Source: Streptomyces mayonensis (GTDB lineage: Bacteria > Actinomycetota > Actinomycetes > Streptomycetales > Streptomycetaceae). Taken from it: DNA of 64,000 nucleotides. Location: assembly GCF_018982965.1 (NCBI RefSeq), contig NZ_JACBYP010000032.1, positions 1 to 64,000 of the forward strand. Reading direction: 5' to 3'. Below the pieces are notes generated by a model. The model saw only the letters and a program-made list of their open reading frames with translations, ran no database searches and was not told the origin of the DNA. Positions 33,801 through 42,250 of the stretch are shown one piece after another; within the stretch, counting starts at the first letter, position 1; each line of letters starts with the position of its first letter. The translations under genes were made by a program, and so were the position numbers.

Positions 33801-34654
33801 GCCGTCTTCTTCTGCTCCTGTGCGGCCGATGCGTCGGGAGTGGACAGTTCCTCCCGGCCGGGGTGTTGCCGCGCCGAGATCGCGAAGTAGGCAACAGCCG
33901 CGGTGAAGAGAAGGATCGAGGTCCAGTCGTTCAGGCGTAGCCCGAGGAGGTGGTGGGCCTCGTCGATGCGCAGATACTCGATCCAGAAGCGACCGGCGGT
34001 GTAGGCGGCGACGTACAGCGCGAAAGCTCTGCCGTGGCCCAGCTTGAAGCGGCGGTCGGCCCAGATGACCAGCAGAGCGACACCGATGTTCCACAGGGAC
34101 TCGTACAGAAACGTGGGGTGGTACGTCGCCACGTGCGGGCTGCTCGCCGGTCGGTTCTCGGGGTCGATCTCCACGGCCCAGGGCAGGGTGGTCGCTCTGC
34201 CGTACAGCTCCTGGTTGAACCAGTTGCCCCAGCGGCCGATCGCCTGGGCCAGGGCGAGGCCGGGAGCGGCCGCGTCGGCGAAGGCGGGCAACGGTACGCC
34301 GTGCCGGCGGCAGCCGATCCAGGCGCCCAGTGCGCCGAATGCGACGGCGCCCCAGATGCCGAGTCCGCCCTCCCAGATCTTGAAGGCGTCGACCCAGTCA
34401 CGGCCCTCACCGAAGTACAGCTGGTAGTCCGTGATCACGTGGTAGAGCCGACCGCCGACGACGCCGAACGGTACAGCCCACATCGCTACATCGGCGACGA
34501 GGTACCTGTCGCCGCCGCGTCCCTGCCAGCGTCGGGAGGTGAGCCAGACGGCCACGAAGATGCCGATGATGATGCAGAAGGCGTAGCCCCTGAGCGGGAT
34601 GGGACCCAGATTGACGACTCCGGTCGGCGGACTGGGCAGGTAGGCGAGCTGCAT
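33797..34654 (-). CDS. lgt: prolipoprotein diacylglyceryl transferase
   Basis: The first enzyme of lipoprotein maturation, transferring diacylglycerol to the lipobox cysteine. At 285 residues it is normal length. The signature is complete: GRWGNWFNQELYG, with the essential His in the helix-3 region (GGRLYHVITDY), the ARXH-type conserved Tyr and Arg in YHPTFLYESLWN, and FWIEYLRID near the end. Actinobacteria need a chromosomal lgt elsewhere, so this is a spare copy on the accessory stretch, which also encodes at least five lipoproteins. It has a perfect operator 24 bases upstream. Confidence 0.95.
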   Translation of the reverse strand: MQLAYLPSPPTGVVNLGPIPLRGYAFCIIIGIFVAVWLTSRRWQGRGGDRYLVADVAMWAVPFGVVGGRLYHVITDYQLYFGEGRDWVDAFKIWEGGLGIWGAVAFGALGAWIGCRRHGVPLPAFADAAAPGLALAQAIGRWGNWFNQELYGRATTLPWAVEIDPENRPASSPHVATYHPTFLYESLWNIGVALLVIWADRRFKLGHGRAFALYVAAYTAGRFWIEYLRIDEAHHLLGLRLNDWTSILLFTAAVAYFAISARQHPGREELSTPDASAAQEQKKTA

Positions 34655-34677
34655 GTCTCGCAGTATAGGCAGATGCT

Positions 34678-34692
34678 GCTAAGTCACTTAGC
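34678..34692. promoter_or_regulatory. BlaI-type operator, lgt (perfect palindrome)
   Basis: GCTAAGTCACTTAGC is perfectly symmetric around its central C and extends to 17 bp as TGCTAAGTCACTTAGCA. It is the cleanest of the set and best shows the core AAGTnACTT. Confidence 0.7.
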
Positions 34693-34889
34693 AAAGAATC
34701 GGTTGTGTTCCGGCGCGGTCGTGAATCGGACACCACGGCATTGGTTCATAGCAACAGGCGCCAGAGCTTCGTCAGTGTGTGCGGGCTCGGTGGTCGGCAG
34801 CGTTCCCTGCGGCCCGGTCACCTCCGGGTCCTGCACTGCCCCGGACGCGTCACCTCATGGGTGTAGAGCAGCCGGTCACTGGCGCAGGG

Positions 34890-35666
34890 CTACAGGGGAA
34901 GCTCGAACCCGGTCACCAGTGATTGCATGCTCGCGATCAGTTCTCCCCACCAGCCGGTGATCTGCATCACGCCCACGACTACGAGCAGAGCCCCGCCGAA
35001 GCGCATCACTGCGCGGGCATGCCGTCGCGCGAAGGCGAACCGCCGTACCGCGCCGCTGAAGGAAAAAGCCGCGACCAGGAATGGCACGCCCAGGCCAAGA
35101 CTGTAGGTGAACGACAGCAGAGCCCCGCGCCCCGCGCTCGCGCTGTCGGCGGCCAGCGTCAGGACGGCGGCGAGTGTGGGGCCGATGCACGGCGTCCACC
35201 CGATCGCGAACAGCGCCCCCAGTACAGGCGCACCCAGCAGCCCGGCGCGCGGTCGATAGGCCGGGCGCCAGCTGAGCCCGCTGAGTGGCAGCCGTTCGAG
35301 CACGCCGGCGAAGAGCAGTCCGAGAATGACGGTGAAGGCGCCGAGTACGACGGTCAGCGTGCGCTGGTGCACCAGCAATGCGGCGCCGGCGCCGCCGAAC
35401 AGCGCACCGTAGCTGGTGAACACCACCGCGAACCCGGTGACGAACAACAGTCCACCCACTGTCACCCTCCAGCGGGAACTCCGCCCATCCGTCGGCCCGG
35501 AAGCGGTCGCGCCCGTCATCCCGGCCACGTAGGACAGATATCCGGGTACCAGCGGCAGGCAGCAGGGGGAGAAGAACGACAGGAGCCCGGCGGCGAGCGC
35601 CAGGAGAAGGGCGAGCAGCAACGGACCGGCCGTCACTGTCTCGCCGATGCCGGCGACCAGAGTCAT
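34890..35666 (-). CDS. ccdA: CcdA family cytochrome c biogenesis protein
   Basis: A 258-residue six-helix transporter. Redox motifs are [20 protein letters not shown] in helix 1 and [13 protein letters not shown] in helix 4. It overlaps the upstream ResA-like gene by ATGA, so the two work as a pair: CcdA passes electrons to the ResA-like protein, which reduces the CXXCH cysteines of apocytochrome c before ResB-CcsA attaches haem. The operon is divergent from resB-ccsA, sharing the 36406 operator. This arrangement matches the classical System II gene set. Confidence 0.94.
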   Translation of the reverse strand: MTLVAGIGETVTAGPLLLALLLALAAGLLSFFSPCCLPLVPGYLSYVAGMTGATASGPTDGRSSRWRVTVGGLLFVTGFAVVFTSYGALFGGAGAALLVHQRTLTVVLGAFTVILGLLFAGVLERLPLSGLSWRPAYRPRAGLLGAPVLGALFAIGWTPCIGPTLAAVLTLAADSASAGRGALLSFTYSLGLGVPFLVAAFSFSGAVRRFAFARRHARAVMRFGGALLVVVGVMQITGWWGELIASMQSLVTGFELPL

Positions 35667-36343
35667 GCGCCCGCTCCCTTGTCCGGCTGCTCGGCGGCCA
35701 GTTCCCGGACCACCGTGTTGAGCGTGTCGTAGGTCGTCGGTCCGATGATCCGGGCGGCGATGCGCCCGGATCGGTCGATGAGTACGGTGCTGGGTACCGC
35801 TGAAACGGGGACCAGGCCGTCGAAGCGCAGAACCAGTCGACCGTCACGGTCGCGGAGGCTGGGATAGGTGATCTCGTAGTTGCGCTCGAAGGCCATGGCA
35901 GCCGAGTCGTTGTCCCGGGTGTTGAAGCCGACGAACCGCACGCCGAGTTTCCGGGTCGCATCGGAGATCTTCTTAAGCGCGGGAGCCTCTGCCCGGCAGG
36001 GCGCGCACCATGAACCCCATACGTTGATCACAACGACGTCGCCGCGCCAGTCGGCCAGATCGAGCGTCCCGCCGCCGACCAGCTCGCCGCTGATGGCGGG
36101 AGCGGCGGGCCGTTCGCCAACTGGGTACTGGGTGAACCCGGACTTCTCGCGCTGCGAGGAGGCAGTCGATGCCCCCGACCCGTCGCCGGAACCGCATGAC
36201 GCCAGGGTCAGGCCCGCGGCGGCGGCCAGGGCGACGGCACGCCAGACGCGGAGAGACCGTGTGAAGCGATGGCTCCGCCCTGCCGCGTTCCGCCGCGCCG
36301 GCGGAACGGAACGCCGATCGGTGCGTGGCGGCGCTGCTGCCAT
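35663..36343 (-). CDS. ResA/TlpA-type thiol-disulfide lipoprotein
   Basis: A 226-residue exported redox lipoprotein. A long basic N-region precedes the helix ALAAAAGLTLASC with lipobox Cys near residue 50. The thioredoxin-like domain has WGSWCAPCRAEAP and the cis-Pro VSAVPSTVLIDRSG. ResA-type proteins keep apocytochrome c cysteines reduced. AAGGAG lies 7 bases before the ATG at 36343. Compared with the TlpA-like protein at 6794, this one has the usual start codon and a more typical ResA position in the gene order. Confidence 0.92.
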   Translation of the reverse strand: MAAAPPRTDRRSVPPARRNAAGRSHRFTRSLRVWRAVALAAAAGLTLASCGSGDGSGASTASSQREKSGFTQYPVGERPAAPAISGELVGGGTLDLADWRGDVVVINVWGSWCAPCRAEAPALKKISDATRKLGVRFVGFNTRDNDSAAMAFERNYEITYPSLRDRDGRLVLRFDGLVPVSAVPSTVLIDRSGRIAARIIGPTTYDTLNTVVRELAAEQPDKGAGA

Positions 36344-36405
36344 GGCGGTGCTCCTTAGCTTCTCATGGATTCGGTTCCGTGAGGCATGAGTGGGCCTGGT
36401 AACCG

Positions 36406-36420
36406 TCTAAGCAGGTTAGG
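36406..36420. promoter_or_regulatory. BlaI-type operator between resA-ccdA and resB-ccsA
   Basis: TCTAAGCAGGTTAGG, fitting the TCTA-N7-TAGG form. It lies in the 147-bp divergent spacer, about equally far from both starts, so one site could control both halves of the cytochrome c assembly set. Confidence 0.6.
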
Positions 36421-36490
36421 CGTAGATCTGAAAGCGGTAACGGCCGGGGTGCCCTGAAGTGCAACCGGCTTGCTGTGCCACACTCGTCGC

Positions 36491-38227
36491 GTGACTGCTA
36501 AGGAAATTCGTAGCCCTGCGAGTTCTGTCACGCAGAAGAAGGGGTGCGGTGGTACCAGCCTCGGGACCGCGGCCGACGAACTGGAGGCGAACAACGCGCC
36601 GATCGCACCGGGCGCCTCTGCGGACGGGCCGCGACTCGGACCGGTCGGCTGGCTGCGCTGGCTGTGGCGTTCGCTGACCTCGATGCGGACGGCTCTGGTG
36701 CTGCTGCTCCTGCTCGCCCTGGCGGCCGTGCCCGGTTCCCTGGTGCCCCAGCAGGAACGCCAGCCCGCGCAGGCAGCGGACTTCCGTCGGAACAACCCGG
36801 ACCTGTCGAATGTGCTGGACACGCTGGGCGTCTTCAACGTCTTCGCCACGCCGTGGTTCGCCGCCGTCTACCTGCTGCTGTTCGTCTCACTGGCCGGGTG
36901 CATCGTGCCGCGTTGCGGGCAGTACTTGCGCGCTCTGCGCGCCCACCCGCCGACCGCACCCCGCGTCCTGTCCCGGTTGCCGGAACATACGTACTGGATT
37001 GCTCCGGCAGCCGACGCCGACGACGCGTTGCGCGCGGCCGTCGACGTCCTACGCGGTCGCCGGTTCCGCGTCGCTGCCGGACCCGGCGGCGATGGCTGGG
37101 TGGCGGCCGAGAAGGGGTACCTGCGCGAGGCCGGGAATCTGGTCTTCCACCTCGCGCTGTTCGGGATGCTGGTCGCTCTGGCGATCGGCAACCTGTTCGG
37201 CACCACCGGCCAGAAGCTGATCCTGCAGGGTGACGGCTTTACCAACACAAGCACCCAGTACGACGACTTCACGCCCGGCACGCTGGCCACCGGCGACGAC
37301 CTCGAACCGTTCTCCTTCCGCCTCAAGAGCTTCCACGCCGCCTACCAGCCCACTGGCCCGCAGCGTGGCACCGCCAGTGCCTTTGAGGCCCGCATCAGCT
37401 ACACCGCAGCCGAGGGTGCCACCCCGCGTGACGCCCGCGTACGGGTCAACGAACCGCTCGAAGTGAACGGCACCAAGGTCTTCCTCGTCAGCCACGGCTA
37501 CGCTCCCGTCGTCACCGTTCGTGACGGCAAGGGTGACGTGGCATGGAAAGGGCCGGTCGCCTTCCTGCCCCAGGACAACAACCTGCGCTCGGTGGGTGTG
37601 GTCAAGGCCCCGGACGCGGTGGACGCCAAGGGCAGACCCGACCAGCTCGGTTTCACCGGCCTCTTCCTGCCCACCGTGCAACTCGATGCGAACGGCTGGG
37701 TGTCCACCTTCCCTGCCCCCGACGACCCGGTCCTCGTCCTGACGGCCTACCACGGCGACCTCGGCATGAACAGCGGGATCCCGCAGAACGTCTACCAGCT
37801 CGACACCGAGCGGGCGACTCAGTTCCGGAACGCTGATGGCACCCCCTACGCCAAGGCCCTGCGCCCAGGCGACAGGATGACGCTGCCGGACGGCGCCGGC
37901 TCGCTCAGCTTCGACGGCATCCGGCAGTGGGCCGGCTTCCAGGTCGCCCGTGACCCCAGCAACGGCACGGCGCTGTGGAGCTCGGTCGCCATGGGCGCCG
38001 GACTGTGCGCCTCTCTGTTCGTACGCCGCCGCCGCGTGTGGGTACGTGTCCGCCCGCACACCGGCACCGATACCAGCTCCGGCATCGAGATCGAGGTCGC
38101 GGGGCTGGAGCGCGGCTCATCCGACCGCCTCGGCGAGGAGGTCGGCGAGATCGCCGCCGAACTTCGCGTCCGGACCCTCGCAGCGTGTCACGACACCTCC
38201 AACTCCCGCACTCAGGAACGCCCGTGA
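36491..38227 (+). CDS. resB: cytochrome c biogenesis protein ResB
   Basis: A 578-residue component of System II haem delivery. Helices are at SLTSMRTALVLLLLLALAAV, TPWFAAVYLLLFVSLAGCIV, NLVFHLALFGMLVALAIGNL and near the C-terminus (LWSSVAMGAGLCASLFV). The large outer domain between the third and fourth helices is normal for ResB. Start: a GTG at 36491 close to the likely transcription start; the longer frame begins 21 bases earlier without support. It overlaps ccsA by GTGA and forms the haem-ligation pair with it. Confidence 0.92.
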   Translation: MTAKEIRSPASSVTQKKGCGGTSLGTAADELEANNAPIAPGASADGPRLGPVGWLRWLWRSLTSMRTALVLLLLLALAAVPGSLVPQQERQPAQAADFRRNNPDLSNVLDTLGVFNVFATPWFAAVYLLLFVSLAGCIVPRCGQYLRALRAHPPTAPRVLSRLPEHTYWIAPAADADDALRAAVDVLRGRRFRVAAGPGGDGWVAAEKGYLREAGNLVFHLALFGMLVALAIGNLFGTTGQKLILQGDGFTNTSTQYDDFTPGTLATGDDLEPFSFRLKSFHAAYQPTGPQRGTASAFEARISYTAAEGATPRDARVRVNEPLEVNGTKVFLVSHGYAPVVTVRDGKGDVAWKGPVAFLPQDNNLRSVGVVKAPDAVDAKGRPDQLGFTGLFLPTVQLDANGWVSTFPAPDDPVLVLTAYHGDLGMNSGIPQNVYQLDTERATQFRNADGTPYAKALRPGDRMTLPDGAGSLSFDGIRQWAGFQVARDPSNGTALWSSVAMGAGLCASLFVRRRRVWVRVRPHTGTDTSSGIEIEVAGLERGSSDRLGEEVGEIAAELRVRTLAACHDTSNSRTQERP

Positions 38228-39306
38228 ATTCCAACTCTCTCGCGGACCAGACGCTGGCCCAGCTCTCCAACTGGCTCATGTACTCGGCGATCGCTGTGTA
38301 CCTGATGGCCTTCCTCGCAGCCTGCGCCGAGTGGGCCTTCGGCAACACGGGCAGGATTGCCCGCGCCTCAGCGACGGACCCCGCAGGGTCCGTCGCACGA
38401 GACGATGAGCCATCCGCTCCGGTCGGCGGCACCACCCCCGGCAGTACCTCCGTGCTGGTCCCTACCAGCACGACGGTCCGACGCAAGGCGCCGCCGGGCG
38501 GCCACGGCGCGGCCGGCGACAGCCCGCGCGCCGATGTGCTCGGCCGGACTTCCGTCTCACTCACCTTGTTGGCGTTCGTGCTGCACGCCGGCTCGATCGT
38601 GACCCGCGGCCTGTCCGTGGCACGTCCTCCGTGGGGAAACATGTACGAGTTCTCCACCGCTTTCGCCCTCGCAGCCGTCGGCGCCTACTTGGCCGTCCTG
38701 GCCCTGCGCAAGAATGTCCGCTGGCTGGCTGTGCCGATCCTGCTGTCGGTCCTGCTGACCCTCGGCCTGGCTGTGACGATTCTGTACGTCGACAGTGCCC
38801 AGCTCGTGCCCGCGCTGCACTCCTACTGGCTGTGGATCCACGTCTCCGCCGCCATCGTCTCCGGTGGCGTCTTCCACATCGGGGCGGTCGTCACTTTGCT
38901 GTTCATCGGCCGTGACCGATGGGAGGCGGCGGTGGCGAAGGGCCGGGCCGGCGGACGCCTGGCGACGGTGTGGGGGCGTCTGCCCTCAGCGGGGTCGCTG
39001 GACAAGCTCTCCTACCGGCTCAACGTCCTGGTATTCCCGTTGTGGACCTTCGCCGTCATCGCGGGTGCCGTGTGGGCCGAGGCTGCGTGGGGCCGCTACT
39101 GGGGCTGGGACCCGAAGGAGACCTGGGCCTTCATCACGTGGGTTGCCTACGCGGCGTACCTGCACGCCCGTGCCACGGCCGGCTGGAAGGGACGCCGCGC
39201 CGCCTGCCTCGGGCTGATTGCTTTCAGTACGTTCGTCTTCAATTACTACGGCGTGAATATCTTCATTACGGGATTGCACTCCTACGGTGGGCTGCCGACC
39301 AAGTAG
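38224..39306 (+). CDS. ccsA: cytochrome c biogenesis protein CcsA (CcsB), haem handling
   Basis: A 360-residue membrane protein. The N-terminal helix is followed by a hydrophilic loop of about 60 residues, then seven or so helices. The tryptophan-rich haem motif is WGRYWGWDPKETWAFITW near the C-terminus, and conserved His lie in FVLHAGSI, YWLWIHVSAA, and ITGLHSYGG. It exports haem and attaches it to CXXCH sites with ResB. Starts at a GTG that overlaps the resB stop. No cytochrome c gene is in the window, so the client proteins are elsewhere. Confidence 0.95.
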   Translation: MNSNSLADQTLAQLSNWLMYSAIAVYLMAFLAACAEWAFGNTGRIARASATDPAGSVARDDEPSAPVGGTTPGSTSVLVPTSTTVRRKAPPGGHGAAGDSPRADVLGRTSVSLTLLAFVLHAGSIVTRGLSVARPPWGNMYEFSTAFALAAVGAYLAVLALRKNVRWLAVPILLSVLLTLGLAVTILYVDSAQLVPALHSYWLWIHVSAAIVSGGVFHIGAVVTLLFIGRDRWEAAVAKGRAGGRLATVWGRLPSAGSLDKLSYRLNVLVFPLWTFAVIAGAVWAEAAWGRYWGWDPKETWAFITWVAYAAYLHARATAGWKGRRAACLGLIAFSTFVFNYYGVNIFITGLHSYGGLPTK

Positions 39307-39326
39307 GCGTCCCTTAACATCGTCCA

Positions 39327-39341
39327 TACCCCTCCGGGGTA
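39327..39341 (+). promoter_or_regulatory. CsoR-like operator, DUF6153-multicopper oxidase
   Basis: TACCCCTCCGGGGTA, a 6-3-6 dyad, running into TACAGT (39340-39345) as a -10 box. Same arrangement of operator and -10 as at 18191 and 30012. It precedes the small gene at 39385 and the oxidase by 43 bases. Confidence 0.75.
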
Positions 39342-39384
39342 CAGTGGCCGCTCCGGCCACCAAACGAAGCAGATACGGAAGGCG

Positions 39385-39837
39385 ATGACCGCAGTGGCGA
39401 ACCGGTGGGGCATCCCTCGTGGCAGCGCAGTGCGCGGTGCCTGGGGCGCTGTTCTGGCGTTGCTCGCCGCCGTCGCTCTGCTTATTCACCATGACACCAC
39501 TGTCATGGGGCCGGCCGCCACGAACTCCATGAGCTCGATGTCTGGCATGAGTCACGGGTCCGCGGCGATGACCGTGCAACCCCCGATGTCCGGGCACGGG
39601 GCAGTGCAGCAGGCAGCCGCACCGGCCACCGGCACGGGTGGCGCCCCCGCCTGCGCGGGCCCGGCCATGTGGCACTGCTCGGCCGGGGATGTCAGCACTG
39701 CGAAGTTCGCCCCGCCGCCTGGCGTATCGGCAATTGACGGGGCCGACACCGCTTATGGGGTACACACAGGTGTTCCCACGGGTGTGTCCCATCGTGCTCC
39801 GCCCGACCTCTCCGTCCTTTCCCGATTGCTGATCTAG
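39385..39837 (+). CDS. DUF6153-like small protein
   Basis: A 150-residue protein: a helix (AWGAVLALLAAVALLIHHD), a Met/Ser/His-rich region (NSMSSMSGMSHGSAAM, then QPPMSGHGAV) typical of copper-binding segments, a Cys pair (ACAGPAMWHCSAG) and a tail ending PPDLSVLSRLLI. The tail is the one shared with the proteins at 13762 and 23069. GGAAGG precedes the ATG. It lies under the CsoR-like site and 100 bp before the oxidase gene, so it probably feeds copper to the oxidase. Confidence 0.7.
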   Translation: MTAVANRWGIPRGSAVRGAWGAVLALLAAVALLIHHDTTVMGPAATNSMSSMSGMSHGSAAMTVQPPMSGHGAVQQAAAPATGTGGAPACAGPAMWHCSAGDVSTAKFAPPPGVSAIDGADTAYGVHTGVPTGVSHRAPPDLSVLSRLLI

Positions 39838-39937
39838 GCCGCTTCTTCACGGGCAACCACCGCGTTCTCCACCTGAACGCGAGGTGCCGCCCGCAGCGCC
39901 CACCTGATCGACGCACATCGAGAAGAGGACTTCCATC

Positions 39938-41569
39938 ATGAACAGCATCAACCGTCGCTCTGTCCTGCTGGCCGGGCTCGGCGTGGCCGGTGCCGGTGCG
40001 CTCGCCGCGTGCAGCAACGGGTCCGGCGGTTCCCCCGCTCTGGTCAGCCCCTCGGGCTCAGCCGTGGTCGCGGCAGAGAAGAAGCGCCGCGGCACCGGCC
40101 GGGTGCACAACGTCAACCTGACGGCCGCCCCCACCACGGTCGATCTCGGCGGCGGGACCAGGGCCAAGACCTGGGCTTTCAGCGGTCAGACGCCCGGCAA
40201 GGAGCTCCGCCTCTCCGTGGGCGACACGCTCGCCGCCGAGCTGTCCAACCAGCTGCCGGACAGGACCGCCACGTCCATCCACTGGCACGGTCTCGCGTTG
40301 CGCAACGACATGGACGGCGTGCCTCCGGTCACGCAGACCGCCGTACGCGCCGGCTCCAACTTCACCTACCGGTTCATCACCGACCTCCCCGGCACGTACT
40401 TCTTCCACCCCCACGTCGGCGTCCAGCTCGACCGCGGCCTGTACGCCCCGCTGATCGTCGAGGATCCCAAGGAGCCGCTCTCGTACGACGATGAGTGGGT
40501 CCTCGTCCTCGACGACTGGCTGGACGGTGTGACAGGCACACCCGATGAGGCCTTCGCCGAGCTCAAGCAGGGGATGGGTGGGATGCACATGGGCGGGGGT
40601 TCCGGCGAGTCGTCGTCCAGCTCCTCCTCAGGCGGGCACGACATGAGCGACATGGACGGGATGGACATGAGCGGAGGGAGCATGGACGGGGCGAGTCCGT
40701 CCCCCTCCGCCTCCTCCGGCGGCATGTCGATGAAGTTCATGTTCATGGGCGCCGAGAGTGAGCTGCTCGGCGGCGACGCGGGCGACGTCAAGTACCCGCA
40801 CCACCTGATCAACGGACGCGTACCGACGGACCCCGACGTCTACACCGGCAAGCCCGGCAAGCGTGTTCGTCTCCGCATCATCAACGCGGGCGGCGACACG
40901 GCGTACCGGGTAGCGCTCGGTGGCCACAGGATGACCATCACCCACACCGACGGTTTCCCGGTCCAGCACCAGGAGGTCGATGCCCTGCTGCTCGGTATGG
41001 GCGAGCGCTACGACGTCCTGGTGACTCTCGCCGACGGCACGTTTCCACTCGTCGCGCTCGCCGAGGGCAAGGACGCGAGCGGGATGGCGGTGATCCGCAC
41101 GGGCTCCGGCGGAATTCCGAAGCCCACGGACCGCCCGAAGGAGCTGAACGGCATGATCATGACCGCCGCACAGCTGAAGGCGGCGGACGACGTCCGGCTG
41201 GAGACGAAGAAGGCCGACCGCGTCCACCGCGTCGAACTGACCGGTGGCATGGACAAGTACGACTGGGGCATCAACGGCAAGCGCTTCGACATGAAGAACC
41301 CTGCCTCGAGTCCTCTGCGCGTCAGGAAGGGGGAGCGGGTCCGCCTCGACTTCGTCAACAGCACCGACATGTGGCACCCCCTGCACCTGCACGGCCACAC
41401 CTACCAACTCGGTACCGGCGGCCCGCGCAAGGACACCACGATCGTGCTGCCGAAGAAGACCGTGTCCGTCTTCTTCGACGCCGACAATCCCGGGCAGTGG
41501 ATGCTGCACTGCCACAACGCCTACCACGGTGAGGCCGGGATGATGGCGCTGGTGGCCTACGAGGCGTGA
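39938..41569 (+). CDS. multicopper oxidase, Tat-exported
   Basis: A 543-residue oxidase. The N-terminus NRRSVLLAG is a twin-arginine signal, ending in ALAAC, a lipobox, so it should be anchored outside as a folded lipoprotein. All copper sites are present: IHWHGLALR, FFHPHVGVQ, MWHPLHLHGHTY and MLHCHNAYHGEAG. A Met/His/Ser-rich insertion of about 60 residues lies between domain 1 and domain 2 (GGMHMGGG through SMKFMFMGAE), as in CueO-like cuprous oxidases. It detoxifies copper(I) outside the cell. It follows the small DUF6153-like gene and ends at a clear hairpin. Confidence 0.96.
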   Translation: MNSINRRSVLLAGLGVAGAGALAACSNGSGGSPALVSPSGSAVVAAEKKRRGTGRVHNVNLTAAPTTVDLGGGTRAKTWAFSGQTPGKELRLSVGDTLAAELSNQLPDRTATSIHWHGLALRNDMDGVPPVTQTAVRAGSNFTYRFITDLPGTYFFHPHVGVQLDRGLYAPLIVEDPKEPLSYDDEWVLVLDDWLDGVTGTPDEAFAELKQGMGGMHMGGGSGESSSSSSSGGHDMSDMDGMDMSGGSMDGASPSPSASSGGMSMKFMFMGAESELLGGDAGDVKYPHHLINGRVPTDPDVYTGKPGKRVRLRIINAGGDTAYRVALGGHRMTITHTDGFPVQHQEVDALLLGMGERYDVLVTLADGTFPLVALAEGKDASGMAVIRTGSGGIPKPTDRPKELNGMIMTAAQLKAADDVRLETKKADRVHRVELTGGMDKYDWGINGKRFDMKNPASSPLRVRKGERVRLDFVNSTDMWHPLHLHGHTYQLGTGGPRKDTTIVLPKKTVSVFFDADNPGQWMLHCHNAYHGEAGMMALVAYEA

Positions 41570-41574
41570 CCACA

Positions 41575-41616
41575 GGTCCGTTCCGGGGCGGTGCCACGAC
41601 CGTTCCGGAACGGACC
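41575..41616 (+). terminator. terminator after the multicopper oxidase
   Basis: A 12-bp perfect stem: GGTCCGTTCCGG pairs with CCGGAACGGACC, 5 bases after the stop codon. Confidence 0.85.
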
Positions 41617-41790
41617 ACAGGCGCGGGTGCGCGCGCTCACGCCGTTTCGGTGCCGCGCCCGGGTTCAACACGGCCGGGAACTTCGGCAGCCTGCTGACGG
41701 AGAAGGCCGAACGGACGTCCTGACCACTGCTGAGATCTTGCTCGCGCGCGACGGGCGATCCGCTTCGGTGATTGCAGCGTCTGATCACGT

Positions 41791-42222
41791 TCACGTAGGA
41801 AGGCTGACCGGAACGTCGGGTCCGAGGCGTTCGGCGATCATCTGCCGGAAGTTCGAGCACAGGGTGAAGTCTTCGTGGTCGCACTCCAGAGCGCATTCGA
41901 TGAGCTCGAGCGAAGCCTGGGCAGCGGCGATGCGCGATCGCAGGGCCTCGGCCTCCTGGCGGAGGATGACCCGCCGTGCGACAGGTTCGACGGCGGTGGC
42001 CAGTGAGCGGATGGTGTCGAGGGAGAGCCCCGCTTCCTTGGCGCGAATGATGACCGCCACGCGAGTGAGATCGGCGGTGCCGTAGCGACGGCGGCCGGCG
42101 GCGTCGCGTACGGGGGACATCAGTCCCATGGTCTCCCAGTGGCGCAGGACGTGAGTGGCCAGGCCGAACCGCTCTGCGAGGTCGCCGATGCTCAGAGTCG
42201 CGTCTTCACCGCTTGACTTCAT
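41791..42222 (-). CDS. MerR family regulator
   Basis: A 143-residue MerR-type activator/repressor. The helix-turn-helix is LSIGDLAERFGLATHVLRHWE with the wing GLMSPVRDAAGRRRYG. A long dimerisation helix follows, then a C-terminal effector region containing two cysteines (ALECDHEDFTLCSNF). Two Cys plus nearby acidic and His residues could bind a metal, but spacing is not that of MerR or CueR. The ATG at 42222 leaves 28 bases to the divergent methyltransferase; an ATG at 42252 would overlap it. It probably controls that gene. Confidence 0.9.
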   Translation of the reverse strand: MKSSGEDATLSIGDLAERFGLATHVLRHWETMGLMSPVRDAAGRRRYGTADLTRVAVIIRAKEAGLSLDTIRSLATAVEPVARRVILRQEAEALRSRIAAAQASLELIECALECDHEDFTLCSNFRQMIAERLGPDVPVSLPT

Positions 42223-42250
42223 GCCGACATTAAGGCGCAGCCTGACGGTC

